Part shown: positions 7,069-15,612 of the stretch, piece after piece
How positions within the stretch are numbered: position 1 is the stretch's first letter
How the letters are laid out: every line of letters starts with the position of its first letter
Assembly (NCBI GenBank): GCA_051025295.1
Contig: JBMGJV010000002.1
Direction: 5' to 3' (one strand)
DNA length: 64,000 bases
From: KBS-83 sp051025295
Lineage (GTDB): Bacteria; Acidobacteriota; Terriglobia; Terriglobales; Acidobacteriaceae
Made by a program: the position numbers and the translations under genes
The notes under the pieces: generated by a model
The model's database searches: none
What the model was told of the DNA's origin: nothing
The model's input: the letters and a program-made list of their open reading frames with translations, nothing else

Positions 7069-8862
7069 TTACCGCCGCGGCGCGTTCAGCAGATCATCCG
7101 TGCCCAGCGCATCCACCTGGTACACCGACACCTTCTGCGCCGGATACGCGAACAGTGGATGATACGAGCGCGTCGCCAGCAGTGTCGCCATCGCTGGTTG
7201 TGCGATGTCGCGCACCACCAGCAGGTGGGCCTGCGGGGGCACGCCGTCCTTGTCGTAATCCAGCACTCGTTCGTTGCGATAAAACGACAGTCCGTATTCG
7301 AGATCGCGCCGCACGCGCAGCACGGCCACTGGTTCGTGTCCCGGCGTCATCTGGCTCAACTGCCGGGCCAGGGGGCGGGCCGAATACGTGAGGTCGATCA
7401 ATTGGATCGTGCGCTTGGTGCGCGCAATCGCCGGGATGCCGAAGAACGGACCCACGCCGAACAGGAACAGCACCAGCACGACCAGCGGCACCATGGTGGC
7501 CGCGCGCAGCCGGGTCACACCCCAGCGTCCAACCGCCACCAGGATCAGCAGGGCGCTTCCCACCCCGGTGACAGCGGCCGAGAGCATCAGCCGCAGCGGC
7601 GGCCAACCCTGTTGCCCGCGCCACCCCTGTGCGTGCGCGATCAGCCATGGCAGCATCAGGACCAGCGACACCGTTACCCCGGCAAGCACGGCATGGAGTA
7701 TCAGCAGCCAAGACCGGATGCCCTTGTCCCCATGCCGCAGCCGGTTCAAGTAGTCGCCCGTCAGGATGGTGAGCGGCGGCACTGCGGGCAGGATGTAGCC
7801 CGGCAGCTTCGAGCGCGAGAGCGAAAAGAACACCACGGGGAAGAGTGCCCACAGCACCAGGAACTCAGGAAACGCATCCCCACAGCGCGCATGGCTAACG
7901 TAGCGGTTCTTCGCCCAGCGCGCCCGCCACTCCCGCCCGCTCTCAATCGCCGCATCGACCAGCGCTCGCATGGCGACCACCGTCCACGGCATCAGCGCCA
8001 GCAGCATGACGATGATGTAGAACCAACCCGGCTGCTCGTGCTCGTAGATGTTCGTGGCGAAGCGCTCGAGATTGTGCTCGAGAAAGAACACGCGCAGGAA
8101 CTGCGGATTGCGCTTGGTCACGGCGATGTACCAGGGCAGCACCATGGCGAGGTAGAGCGCCACGCCCGGCCACCAGATCGTGCGCCGCAACAGGGACCAC
8201 TCCCGGCGCAGGGCGATGAAGGTCAGGATGATGGCGAGCGCCAGAAACGGGGCAACCGGCCCCTTGGCCAGCGTGGCCGCGCCATTGAAGAAGTAGAGGT
8301 CGAACAGCCAGAACTTCTTGTCGGTCTCATACCAGGCATACCAGCCCAGCATGCCGATGCAGAAGGGCGCCGCGAGCTGCATGTCCGTCGAGGCGCCGCG
8401 CGCGAACGCGATGATGCCGGCGCAGCTTGCCGTGATCAGGGCCGCGTCCAGCTGGCCGCCCGGCCGGAAGCGCCGGATGTGCAGATAGATCAGCGCGACC
8501 AGCACGAACGCGAAGCTGGCCGAGGGCAGGCGCGCTGACCAGTCATGCACGCCGAACTCGCGAAAGGAGAACATCGCGCGCCAGTAGTAGAGCGCCGGCT
8601 TCTCCAGCCATGCTTTGCCCCACAGCACGGGGGTGATGTAGTCGTGGCGGCCCAGCATCTCGCGCGCAATCTGCGCGTAACGCGGTTCATCGGCGCCGAC
8701 CAGCCCCAGGCCGTCGCCGCCGAAGATCGGCACTAATCCATAGAAGAGGAAGAAAGCAGTGAAGACGAAGCAGACTGCGGTCTCGACAGAGAGACCAAGC
8801 GATGGAAAACGCGTCCACAGCGCTCTGGCCGGTCGCTGCCTCTGTCCCTCAGTCTCGTTCAC
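7069..8862 (-). CDS. GT39/ArnT-like membrane glycosyltransferase
   Basis: This 597-residue polytopic membrane protein has about twelve helices. The first extracytoplasmic loop carries GADEPRYAQIAREML, the acidic DE motif of the PMT/ArnT superfamily, followed by WLEKPALYYW, another family hallmark. Members transfer a sugar from a polyprenyl-phosphate donor to lipid A, other glycolipids or proteins on the periplasmic side. A soluble C-terminal part of about 120 residues follows the last helices. The acceptor cannot be told; no arn genes are nearby. Confidence 0.85.
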   Translation of the reverse strand: MNETEGQRQRPARALWTRFPSLGLSVETAVCFVFTAFFLFYGLVPIFGGDGLGLVGADEPRYAQIAREMLGRHDYITPVLWGKAWLEKPALYYWRAMFSFREFGVHDWSARLPSASFAFVLVALIYLHIRRFRPGGQLDAALITASCAGIIAFARGASTDMQLAAPFCIGMLGWYAWYETDKKFWLFDLYFFNGAATLAKGPVAPFLALAIILTFIALRREWSLLRRTIWWPGVALYLAMVLPWYIAVTKRNPQFLRVFFLEHNLERFATNIYEHEQPGWFYIIVMLLALMPWTVVAMRALVDAAIESGREWRARWAKNRYVSHARCGDAFPEFLVLWALFPVVFFSLSRSKLPGYILPAVPPLTILTGDYLNRLRHGDKGIRSWLLILHAVLAGVTVSLVLMLPWLIAHAQGWRGQQGWPPLRLMLSAAVTGVGSALLILVAVGRWGVTRLRAATMVPLVVLVLFLFGVGPFFGIPAIARTKRTIQLIDLTYSARPLARQLSQMTPGHEPVAVLRVRRDLEYGLSFYRNERVLDYDKDGVPPQAHLLVVRDIAQPAMATLLATRSYHPLFAYPAQKVSVYQVDALGTDDLLNAPRR

Positions 8863-9016
8863 GGTGGCTCGGCCTAAAGGCTATCAGATGGCCGTGAACG
8901 GCGTTGGAAGGAGCAACTAGGGATCAGGGACGGGCTGCAAACTCTCTCTCGCCTGACGCGAATTGCATTGCAAGGGAGTGAAGCTCTTGTTCACTGATCC
9001 TTATCCCCGATCCCTG

Positions 9017-9538
9017 CTAGATGTGACACGAGAGCGCGCCGCGCTTCTCCAGATACTTTTGGTGGTAGTCCTCGGCGCGCCAGAAGGTCGTCGCGGGCAC
9101 CACCTGCGTCGCGATTGGCCGCATGTAGTGCTTGCTTGCGTTCAGGCGGGCGATGGTGTCCGTCGCTGTCCGCTCCTGCTCCGCCGAGTGGAAGAACACG
9201 ACGGTCCGATACTGCGTACCCCAGTCGGGGCCCTGGCGATTCACCTGGGTCGGGTCGTGCAGCTCGAAGAAGAGGTCCAGCAGCGCCTGGTAGCTGACCT
9301 TCTCGGGATCGAACTTCAGCTCAACCACCTCGGCATGTCCCGTGCGGTCGGTGCACACGTCCTTGTAGCTCGGGTTGTCGACCGTTCCGCCCGCGTAGCC
9401 TACGGCTGTCTCCAGAACGCCTGGCACCTGCTGAAAGCGCGCCTCCACACCCCAGAAGCATCCTGCTCCAAACGTCGCTGTTTCCACCTTGTGTTCGTGA
9501 TCCACTTCGTCCCTCGATTCGGTGTTGCCCGTAGCCAT
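9017..9538 (-). CDS. msrA: peptide methionine (S)-S-oxide reductase
   Basis: This 173-residue protein has the MsrA core: ATFGAGCFWGVEARF with catalytic Cys27, then GYAGGTVDNPSY, then TGHAEVV and NRQGPDWGTQYR. It reduces methionine-S-sulfoxide in proteins using thioredoxin. ATG 9538 is taken as start; an in-frame GTG at 9559, six bases from the rluB stop, would add seven residues and neither has a clear ribosome site. It sits downstream of scpB-rluB on the same strand. No signal peptide, so it acts in the cytosol. Confidence 0.92.
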   Translation of the reverse strand: MATGNTESRDEVDHEHKVETATFGAGCFWGVEARFQQVPGVLETAVGYAGGTVDNPSYKDVCTDRTGHAEVVELKFDPEKVSYQALLDLFFELHDPTQVNRQGPDWGTQYRTVVFFHSAEQERTATDTIARLNASKHYMRPIATQVVPATTFWRAEDYHQKYLEKRGALSCHI

Positions 9539-9564
9539 CTGATGCGCAGGCCCACTCACGGGTC

Positions 9565-10536
9565 TCAGCGGCCGCGGCCGCCCTGCGCACGCTCGGTTCG
9601 TTTCTTTGTAGTCCCGCGAAACTTTCGTTTCGTGGCTGCCGGCGGCAGGTTCCGCTCTTCGACTTTTCGCAACGCCTTGGGTGGTACCGGCGCCTTCTTG
9701 CGCGGACGCCCGGCGCGCTCGAGCCCCGCGACTTCCTTCGCATCCAGCTCACGCCACTCACCCGGTTCCACGTCCAGCACCAGCGTGCCGTAGCCCACCC
9801 GGCGAATCTTCTCCACGTGGTGACCGATCTCTTCAAACAGCTTGCGAATCTGGCGGTTGCGCCCCTCGGTCAACACCACTTCGTACCACGGGTTCTCTGC
9901 GTCCCGCATCAGCCGAATCGTTGCCGGCTCAGTCAGGACGCGGCCCGCGCCCTCACCCGGGCGCCCCCGTTCGATCATGATGCCGCTACGGATCTGCTCG
10001 ATGGCCCGCTCCGTCGGCTGCCCGCTGACCTTGACGAGGTATGTCTTTTCGACCCGCGCTGCCGCTCGCGTCAGGGCATTGGCCAGCGCGCCGTCGTTAG
10101 TCATCAGCAGCAGGCCCTCGCTCTGGAAGTCCAGCCGGCCCACGGGAAACACGCGCGTGCCCACCCGCTCGAAGAAGCGCATCACGGTCGGCCGCTTCTC
10201 CGGGTCGGAGACGGTCGTGACGTACCCCTTCGGCTTGTTCAGCATGTAGTAGCGCGGTGCCTGTGGCCCTTCGAGCAGCTTGCCGTCCACCCGGATGTGA
10301 TCCTTCGCCGCGTCGGCCTTGGCGCCCAGCTCCGTCACTATCTGGCCATTCACCTTCACCCGGCCTTCCGTGATGAGCGCCTCTGCCTTACGGCGTGAGG
10401 TCAGCCCGGCGGCGGCGATGATCTTCTGCAAGCGCTCCCCGGCTCCACTCCCTTGCCCGCCGGTCTTCTGGCCGCCACTGGCCTCGCTGTGGTTCTCCGA
10501 TGTTGCGGTTTCGGGCTTTTTCTTCCGCTTGGTCAC
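9565..10536 (-). CDS. rluB: rRNA pseudouridine synthase, RluB type
   Basis: This 323-residue protein has an S4 RNA-binding domain near residues 35-95 (ERLQKIIAAAGLTSRRKAEALI) and a pseudouridine synthase domain to about 275. The catalytic motif is VGRLDFQSEGLLLMTNDG with the nucleophilic Asp in GRLD, and the second family motif is EGRNRQIRKLFEEIGH. RluB modifies helix 93 region uridine of 23S rRNA. The first 30 residues and last 45 are basic and low-complexity. Its start overlaps the scpB stop by four bases, the common scpB-rluB arrangement. Confidence 0.9.
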   Translation of the reverse strand: MTKRKKKPETATSENHSEASGGQKTGGQGSGAGERLQKIIAAAGLTSRRKAEALITEGRVKVNGQIVTELGAKADAAKDHIRVDGKLLEGPQAPRYYMLNKPKGYVTTVSDPEKRPTVMRFFERVGTRVFPVGRLDFQSEGLLLMTNDGALANALTRAAARVEKTYLVKVSGQPTERAIEQIRSGIMIERGRPGEGAGRVLTEPATIRLMRDAENPWYEVVLTEGRNRQIRKLFEEIGHHVEKIRRVGYGTLVLDVEPGEWRELDAKEVAGLERAGRPRKKAPVPPKALRKVEERNLPPAATKRKFRGTTKKRTERAQGGRGR

Positions 10537-11714
10537 TCTGCCTCCGGCGCACGCGTGTCTGCCGTGTCATCTGCAGGCGGCTGTCCATCGTTCTCGGCCC
10601 CCGTCGGCGCCTCGCCCACCACAATCTCTGCTGCCTCGTCGATCAGGGCCGCGTTCTCTGTCGCCGGCACCTCCGCGGCAAGAGGATGTCCGGTCGTCTG
10701 ATCGAACGGCTCGTCAGCCTCGGTCTCCATCTCGGCTCCTTGCTCGGATCTTTGCTCTTCCGATTCCGGATCCCTGGTCCCTGATTCCTCGCCGGCGAAC
10801 CCCTGATGCCTGACCTCTGACCCCTGTTCCTCCACCCTCTCCGCCTCCGCCAGTTCGCCCGCCATCTTCTCGAACTCCTCCATCGACGGCAGCTCGTTCA
10901 AATCCTTCAACCCGAAGCGCAGCAGAAATTCCTTCGTCGTCTTGTAGAGGATCGGCCGCCCGATCACCTGCTTGCGTCCGGCAGTCGCGATCAGTTTGCG
11001 GGACAACAGGCTGCCCAGAACGCCGCCCGACTCGACGCCGCGAATTTCCGTGATCTCCGGCGCCGTCACTGGCTGCTTGTAGGCCACGACGGCCAGCGTT
11101 TCGAGCGCCTGCAGGCTCAGCTTCATTGGCGGTTTTAGGCTCTTTACGAAGGCGCGGATCGCGTCGTGATACTCCGGCTTTGTCGCCATCCGGTAGCCGC
11201 CCGCGATCTCGCGAATCTCCACCCCACGATCGGCCGCTGCCAGCTCGGCCATCAGCCCATCGAGTTCCTGCCGCAGGTAGTCGCGAATCGCGCGCTCCTG
11301 CTGCCGGACTGCGCGCTTCGCTTCGGCCTCGCTCGCCTCGGCACCGGGGGGAGCCGCCTCGGCCACGGCCTCCGCCGGCATTGTCGCGTCGGTGTCGCCC
11401 GGGAGGGTCGCCGCGCCATCGCCATCGCTCGCCGGCTCGCTGACTGCCGCAGCAACCTCTGCCAACGCCATGTCCAGCTCCCCGGTGGCCTCTGGTGCGT
11501 CCAGCCCAGGGATCACCTCTGGGGCGTCCGGCCCCCCGATCGCCTCTGGCGCGTCGCCATCCGCCGCAACGGCTTCATCCCTGGGACCTGGCGCCTGGGC
11601 CTTCTCGGCCAGCAGCTCGCGGACTTCATCCCCAAACACCGCGGCCAACTGAGGTAAGGTGACCGGCTCTTCGGCCGCGTACACCACTGATTCGATCTTT
11701 GCCCGTAGGCTCAT
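10533..11714 (-). CDS. scpB: segregation and condensation protein B with long acidic extensions
   Basis: This 393-residue protein is about twice the usual ScpB length. The conserved core runs from RAKIESVVYAAEEPVTLPQLA, is interrupted by an acidic Ala/Glu/Pro-rich insert (about 35-135), then resumes with the second winged-helix region: KLSLQALETLAVVAYKQPVTAPEITEIRGVESGGVL and GRPILYKTTKEFLLRFGL. ScpB binds ScpA and SMC in chromosome condensation. The acidic C-terminal tail (about 285-393) contains GIRD-like segments coded by a GGGATCA-type repeat. scpA itself is 25 kb away at 36.8 kb, which is unusual. Confidence 0.9.
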   Translation of the reverse strand: MSLRAKIESVVYAAEEPVTLPQLAAVFGDEVRELLAEKAQAPGPRDEAVAADGDAPEAIGGPDAPEVIPGLDAPEATGELDMALAEVAAAVSEPASDGDGAATLPGDTDATMPAEAVAEAAPPGAEASEAEAKRAVRQQERAIRDYLRQELDGLMAELAAADRGVEIREIAGGYRMATKPEYHDAIRAFVKSLKPPMKLSLQALETLAVVAYKQPVTAPEITEIRGVESGGVLGSLLSRKLIATAGRKQVIGRPILYKTTKEFLLRFGLKDLNELPSMEEFEKMAGELAEAERVEEQGSEVRHQGFAGEESGTRDPESEEQRSEQGAEMETEADEPFDQTTGHPLAAEVPATENAALIDEAAEIVVGEAPTGAENDGQPPADDTADTRAPEAE

Positions 11715-12020
11715 TCCGTCCTGGTCATTCCGTGCTGAATAGCAGGGCGCGACAGCGCCTGTCTGCCTCCGTTCATACTAGCCTGCCGTGCAGCAGCTTC
11801 CAGCCAGCTTGCCTGCGCAGCGGGCCCTGGTGGCGAGCCATCGTGAAAGCCTCGCAGCGGCGGAGCTGTCCTCAAAAGCTGTTAGCGCGGCGGGCGCACC
11901 CAATGCAACGCCCTGGGGAAAAGCCGCGTCTGACAAGGTCTGGCTGCACCAGCACCGCTGCAATCGCCGGTCGGACGACGCGAACACCCCCGGAAGCTGC
12001 AGCAGAAATCAGAGATTCTC
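11715..12020. other. intergenic region between scpB and lipoprotein gene
   Basis: These 306 bases separate two divergent genes and must hold their promoters. The open frames across it have coding-unlike composition and no ribosome sites, and I see no terminator, tRNA or repeat. It is one possible boundary of the segment that separates scpB from scpA. Confidence 0.5.
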
Positions 12021-12809
12021 GTGCGACGACAGTCTGTAGTCCCTCTGCTCTGCCTGGCTCTCGGCGTCCTGATCCCCGCGATTGGCTGCCGCAGCAAAGA
12101 CGCCACCGCCGAGATCCCGCCGCCCACTGCCGATCCGGTGCCCCCGCAGGTAAAGCCCGCGCCCTCCACCCCGCTCGATAAACAGGCTGCCCAGCTCGGC
12201 CAGCCGACGTGGAACAAGCAGTGGGATGTGTTCATCGAGCGCTCGCTGCCCAACGAACTGCTCAGCCACGAGGTGCCGCACGATGTACGCCGCTGGTGCC
12301 CGGCCTTCTACACCATGAGCGAGACCGACAAGCGTGCCTGGTGGGCCTACTTCTTCCAGGCCGTTGCCGCCGCTGAAGCCGGACTGAAGCCGACCACCAA
12401 TGTCCGGCACAATGATCCGGAAGTCGCCATTAAGGACGACGTCACGGGCGAGATCACCCACCAGCAGGGGCTTCTGCAACTCACCTACCGCGACAGCGAG
12501 CGCTACGGCTGCGACTTCGACTGGAAGGCCGACCAGAAGCTGCCGCCACACGATCCGAACCGCACCATCCTCAACCCGGAGCGGAATCTCGCCTGCGGCA
12601 TCCGCATTCTCGATCACCAGATCATCGAGCAGCACAAGCCTATCTACACCCGCACCTCGTACTGGGCCACGCTGCAGCCGGCGAACGCCAGCTTTCGTGT
12701 CTTCGAGAAGCAGATGACCAACCCGCCCGCGGCCTGCGGCTACAGTGAGCACACCCGCAGCACAGCCGCGCGGCCGCCGCATCGGGATCAGCAGTTGGCA
12801 GCAAAATAG
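12021..12809 (+). CDS. lipoprotein with lysozyme-like/transglycosylase fold features
   Basis: This 262-residue protein begins with a lipoprotein signal: basic MRRQ, a hydrophobic core and lipobox AIGC at residues 20-23. The mature part resembles SLT-type muramidases: AAAEAGLKPTTNVRHND offers a candidate catalytic Glu, followed by QQGLLQLTYRDSERYGC and NLACGIRILDHQI, the pattern seen in chitosanase/lysozyme-like folds. It would act on cell-wall glycan from a membrane anchor. The start is GTG 12021 without a strong ribosome site. It converges on arsR with ten bases between stops. Enzymatic role is an inference. Confidence 0.65.
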   Translation: MRRQSVVPLLCLALGVLIPAIGCRSKDATAEIPPPTADPVPPQVKPAPSTPLDKQAAQLGQPTWNKQWDVFIERSLPNELLSHEVPHDVRRWCPAFYTMSETDKRAWWAYFFQAVAAAEAGLKPTTNVRHNDPEVAIKDDVTGEITHQQGLLQLTYRDSERYGCDFDWKADQKLPPHDPNRTILNPERNLACGIRILDHQIIEQHKPIYTRTSYWATLQPANASFRVFEKQMTNPPAACGYSEHTRSTAARPPHRDQQLAAK

Positions 12810-12819
12810 CCACGCCATC

Positions 12820-13215
12820 TCATTGCTGCGCAGCCGCGGGCAGTGGCGCGCCTTCGAGCGCGGCGCTCCGCTGGGGCGCGCAGCAGGCTTTCGCCAGCCG
12901 GCGGCGGTCGGCTTGCATGGACGGCTCCTGCTCGAGCGCAGCCAGCGTCGCTAAAAGGATGCGCTGCGCTCCAGCATGCGGCGGTGTCACGCACCGGTAG
13001 TGCATCCATCGGCCCTCGCGCCGCGCTGCGACGATGCCTGCGCTTCGCAGATAGGCAAGATGCCGCGAGATCTTCGGCTGCGGCTGGCGGAGCACCTCGA
13101 CGAAGTAGCAGACGCAGATCTCCTGCTCGCCCATCAGGTGCAGCAGGCGCAGGCGCGTGCCATCGCCCAGCGCTTGGAAGAAGCGCTCCAGGTCGAACTG
13201 GCGACTCTTCGGCAT
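12820..13215 (-). CDS. arsR: ArsR/SmtB-family repressor
   Basis: This 131-residue protein has a winged helix: FFQALGDGTRLRLLHLM, then KISRHLAYLRSAGIVAARREGRWMHYRC. The metalloid site EICVCYFVE, with Cys34 and Cys36, matches the ELCVCDL site of arsenite-sensing ArsR, and a Cys-Cys pair lies in the tail KACCAPQ. It should repress the divergent arsM-arsC genes and release DNA on As(III) binding. ATG 13215 is taken; ATG 13224 is also in frame. Inverted repeats lie between it and arsM. Confidence 0.88.
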   Translation of the reverse strand: MPKSRQFDLERFFQALGDGTRLRLLHLMGEQEICVCYFVEVLRQPQPKISRHLAYLRSAGIVAARREGRWMHYRCVTPPHAGAQRILLATLAALEQEPSMQADRRRLAKACCAPQRSAALEGAPLPAAAQQ

Positions 13216-13225
13216 GGCTGTCATA

Positions 13226-13278
13226 TTCGCATTGACAGATGCGAACGGGCAAGGATACATTCGCTGAAACAGATGTAT
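13226..13278. promoter_or_regulatory. candidate ArsR operators between arsR and arsM
   Basis: Two inverted repeats occupy the divergent gap. TTCGCAT (13226-13232) faces ATGCGAA (13239-13245) with six bases between. ATACAT (13255-13260) faces ATGTAT (13273-13278) with twelve between. The first is close to the arsR start, the second upstream of arsM, suiting control of both promoters by one repressor. Assignment to ArsR rests on location. Confidence 0.5.
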
Positions 13279-13292
13279 TGAGGGTTGTCGCC

Positions 13293-14201
13293 ATGTCCGA
13301 GCCGATTCTTGAAGCGGTCCGGTCGAAGTACGGAGCCATTGCCGCCAGTGATCTCTCCGGCCAGCACGCCGGTATTGAGGCCGTCGCTGCCGCCTTCGGC
13401 TACACGCCGGAGGAGCTCACCTCCATTCCGACCGGCGCGAACCTCGGCCTCTCCTGCGGCAATCCCACGGCGACCGCGCATCTGCGCGCGGGTGAGGTCG
13501 TCGTCGATCTCGGCTCGGGCGGCGGTCTCGATGTCTTTCTCGCTGCGCAGCGCGTTGGTCCGACGGGCCGCGCGATCGGCATCGACATGACCGAGGCGAT
13601 GATCGAGCGCGCGCGTGCCAATGCCGCGACCGGTGGCTACACCAATGTCGAGTTCCACCACGCCACCATTGACGCGCTGCCGCTTGCGGATGCCTCGGTC
13701 GATTGCGTCATCAGCAACTGCGTCCTCAACCTCGTGCCCGACAAGCCGGCAGCCTTCCGCGAGATCTTCCGCGTGCTCCGGCCTGGCGGCCGCCTCGCCG
13801 TCAGCGACATCGCGCTCAAGGCGGAGTTGCCGGCCGCACTTGCAAACAGTCTTGCCGCGTATGTTGGTTGCATCGCGGGTGCGATCCCGATCGGGCAGTA
13901 TCGCGATGGACTGCTCGCCGCCGGCTTTGCCTCGGTCGAGATCGTCGACAGCGGCTCTGATCTGAATGCCTACGCCAAAGTCGAGGGTCAGGCCGCGTGC
14001 TGCGCTCCGTCCGGCGATGGCGCTGCGTGCTGCGCGCCTGCGGCCACTACGGTGCACGAAGATCTTGCGGCGCTGCTGGCTGCTTACGACGTTAATCAGG
14101 CCGCGGCCAGCGTCCGCGTCTACGCGCTGAAGCCCGATGGAACGGCCATGCGCGAAAGGCCGTCAGCCGCCCCCTGCTGTGGGCCGGGTTGCTGCTCTTG
14201 A
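13293..14201 (+). CDS. arsM: arsenite methyltransferase
   Basis: This 302-residue SAM-dependent enzyme methylates As(III) to methylated, partly volatile species. The SAM motif is VDLGSGGGLDVF (71-82). The three conserved arsenic-binding cysteines are in place: Cys55 in GLSCGNP, Cys143 in ISNCVLNLVP and Cys193 in GCIAGAIP. The C-terminal part contains extra cysteine pairs (AACCAPSGDGAACCAP and a final PCCGPGCCS), which may bind metalloid. ATG 13293 gives the family-typical N-terminus; a frame opening 54 bases earlier overlaps the operator region. arsC follows after 11 bases. Confidence 0.92.
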   Translation: MSEPILEAVRSKYGAIAASDLSGQHAGIEAVAAAFGYTPEELTSIPTGANLGLSCGNPTATAHLRAGEVVVDLGSGGGLDVFLAAQRVGPTGRAIGIDMTEAMIERARANAATGGYTNVEFHHATIDALPLADASVDCVISNCVLNLVPDKPAAFREIFRVLRPGGRLAVSDIALKAELPAALANSLAAYVGCIAGAIPIGQYRDGLLAAGFASVEIVDSGSDLNAYAKVEGQAACCAPSGDGAACCAPAATTVHEDLAALLAAYDVNQAAASVRVYALKPDGTAMRERPSAAPCCGPGCCS

Positions 14202-14212
14202 GCGAGCTGCGG

Positions 14213-14611
14213 ATGTACCTCTTCGCCTGCGTGCACAACGCCGGTCGTTCGCAGATGGCAGCCGCGTTCTTCAATCAACTCGCCGATTCGATGCGTGCGC
14301 GAGCGATCTCCGCGGGAACGCACCCTGCCGAGCAAGTGCATCCCGTCGTGGTTGACGTCATGCGCGAGCTCGGCATCGAGCTTGCAGCGCAGCTCCCACA
14401 GAAGCTGACGCCCGCGCTCGCGGAGCAGGCCGCTATACTCATCACGCTCGGCTGCGGTGAAGAGTGTCCCTTCGTCCCCGGGTTGCGTCTCGAAGACTGG
14501 CCCCTGACCGACCCGCGCGATCAATCGATCGAAGCAGTGCGCGAGATCCGTGAAGCCATCCGTCAGCGTGTGCTCACGTTGTTGACAGAGGACGGACTGC
14601 TCCGAGCCTAG
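14213..14611 (+). CDS. arsC: arsenate reductase, low-molecular-weight phosphatase type
   Basis: This 132-residue protein has the LMW-phosphatase P-loop CVHNAGRS with Cys6 and Arg12, then a C-terminal redox pair in LGCGEECPF (Cys81 and Cys85) and the DP motif in WPLTDPRD. This is the thioredoxin-coupled ArsC class that reduces arsenate to arsenite. It follows arsM closely, so arsenate can be reduced and then methylated. No arsB or acr3 efflux gene is beside it. ATG 14213 suits the alignment; the in-frame TTG at 14189 would overlap arsM. Confidence 0.9.
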   Translation: MYLFACVHNAGRSQMAAAFFNQLADSMRARAISAGTHPAEQVHPVVVDVMRELGIELAAQLPQKLTPALAEQAAILITLGCGEECPFVPGLRLEDWPLTDPRDQSIEAVREIREAIRQRVLTLLTEDGLLRA

Positions 14612-14642
14612 TTGGCGTGCTGCGATCGTTTGCTGCCGCTGT

Positions 14643-15491
14643 CTACCCCGCTTCGCACACTCCCATCGCGAAGCACAGCCGGCCCTCGCGAAGGTTGAGG
14701 CCGACATTGGCGACTGCCTTCAGGAAGGCTGCCCGGTCTACGCCGGGCAGCACCGTGACATTCGCGTTCGGTGCGTTGGGCGTCATCTGTGCCATGGAGG
14801 CAGCGACCTTTGGGGTCTCATCGCTCCATTGCCGCACTGCCAGGCCGCTCTGCTCATAGACTTGCCGCGTCGCCTCGGGTGTCAGCAGAAAGCTCGTCGC
14901 TTCGGAAGCCGCCCATGGTAAAGGAAACACCAGTGGTGACGTATTCGGTCCGGCAAGAATGTCGTAGAACGCAAAGTGCCCGCCCGGCTTGAGCACGCGC
15001 CGTAACTCACGGTAGAGGCTAGCGCGGTCGCGGATGTTCATGACCACGTGCTGCGTCCACACCAGGTCGAAGTGCGCGTCCGGGAAGGGAAGTGCGAGCA
15101 GGTCGCCGATCTGGTACTGCACCTGCTCCGCCAGCCCCACCCGCTCTGTAATCAGGCTTGCGCCCGCGACGAATGCCGGTGTCAGGTCGACGCCCGTGAC
15201 ATGGCAGCCGTAGGTCTCTGCCAGGAACCGCGACGGGCCGCCCAGCCCCGATCCCGCGTCGAGCACGCGCATCTCTCGCGTCACCCCGGCCATCTCGGCC
15301 AGCTCCCTGGTCGCAGCCAGCCCACGCACGTGGAACTGATCGAGCGTTGCGAGTTGCGCCGCTGTGGGAGAAACCGGTGCGCCGTCCTTGTGACCGAACG
15401 ACGCGAGCGTCTGCCGCACCTGCTCGAGCATCGTTGCTTCGCTCGCTTCCGGCTCGTAGTGCCGGCGTACCGCATCCGCGCTCTCTGTCAT
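14643..15491 (-). CDS. class I SAM-dependent methyltransferase
   Basis: This 282-residue protein has SAM motif VLDAGSGLGGPSRFLA, motif II VTGVDLTPAFV and post-motif LRRVLKPGGHFAFYDI. The pattern, including the N-terminal helix HYEPEASEATMLEQV and PSRFLAE, resembles the sarcosine/dimethylglycine and small-molecule methyltransferases of the UbiE/GSMT type. Substrate unknown. A G-rich sequence precedes ATG 15491. It converges on arsC and lies just downstream of the cobalamin operon on the same strand, separated from it by about 120 bases, but no corrin link is evident. Confidence 0.75.
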   Translation of the reverse strand: MTESADAVRRHYEPEASEATMLEQVRQTLASFGHKDGAPVSPTAAQLATLDQFHVRGLAATRELAEMAGVTREMRVLDAGSGLGGPSRFLAETYGCHVTGVDLTPAFVAGASLITERVGLAEQVQYQIGDLLALPFPDAHFDLVWTQHVVMNIRDRASLYRELRRVLKPGGHFAFYDILAGPNTSPLVFPLPWAASEATSFLLTPEATRQVYEQSGLAVRQWSDETPKVAASMAQMTPNAPNANVTVLPGVDRAAFLKAVANVGLNLREGRLCFAMGVCEAG

Positions 15492-15612
15492 TGCATCCCC
15501 CGCTGATCACCGGCAGGATAGTACGGCAGCACATGGAACAGGGGAAAATGAGCCGTGAACCGGCGTTCTCATTGCGTTCGCGGGTGATCGGTGGAGTTCT
15601 GCTCCGGCGCGG

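Noticed and set aside
7159..8538. A 459-codon open frame antisense to the ArnT-like gene
   Set aside because: It is Arg/His/Gln-rich, has no recognisable motif and mirrors a well-supported membrane protein gene; high GC makes such antisense frames common.
11788..12039. An 83-codon plus-strand frame upstream of the lipoprotein gene
   Set aside because: No ribosome site, no recognisable motif, unusual composition, and it overlaps the lipoprotein start.
14643..15491. Treating this methyltransferase as part of the ars or cob pathway
   Set aside because: Motifs point to a small-molecule methyltransferase; it lacks the ArsM cysteines and tetrapyrrole-methylase motifs and is on the opposite strand to arsM.
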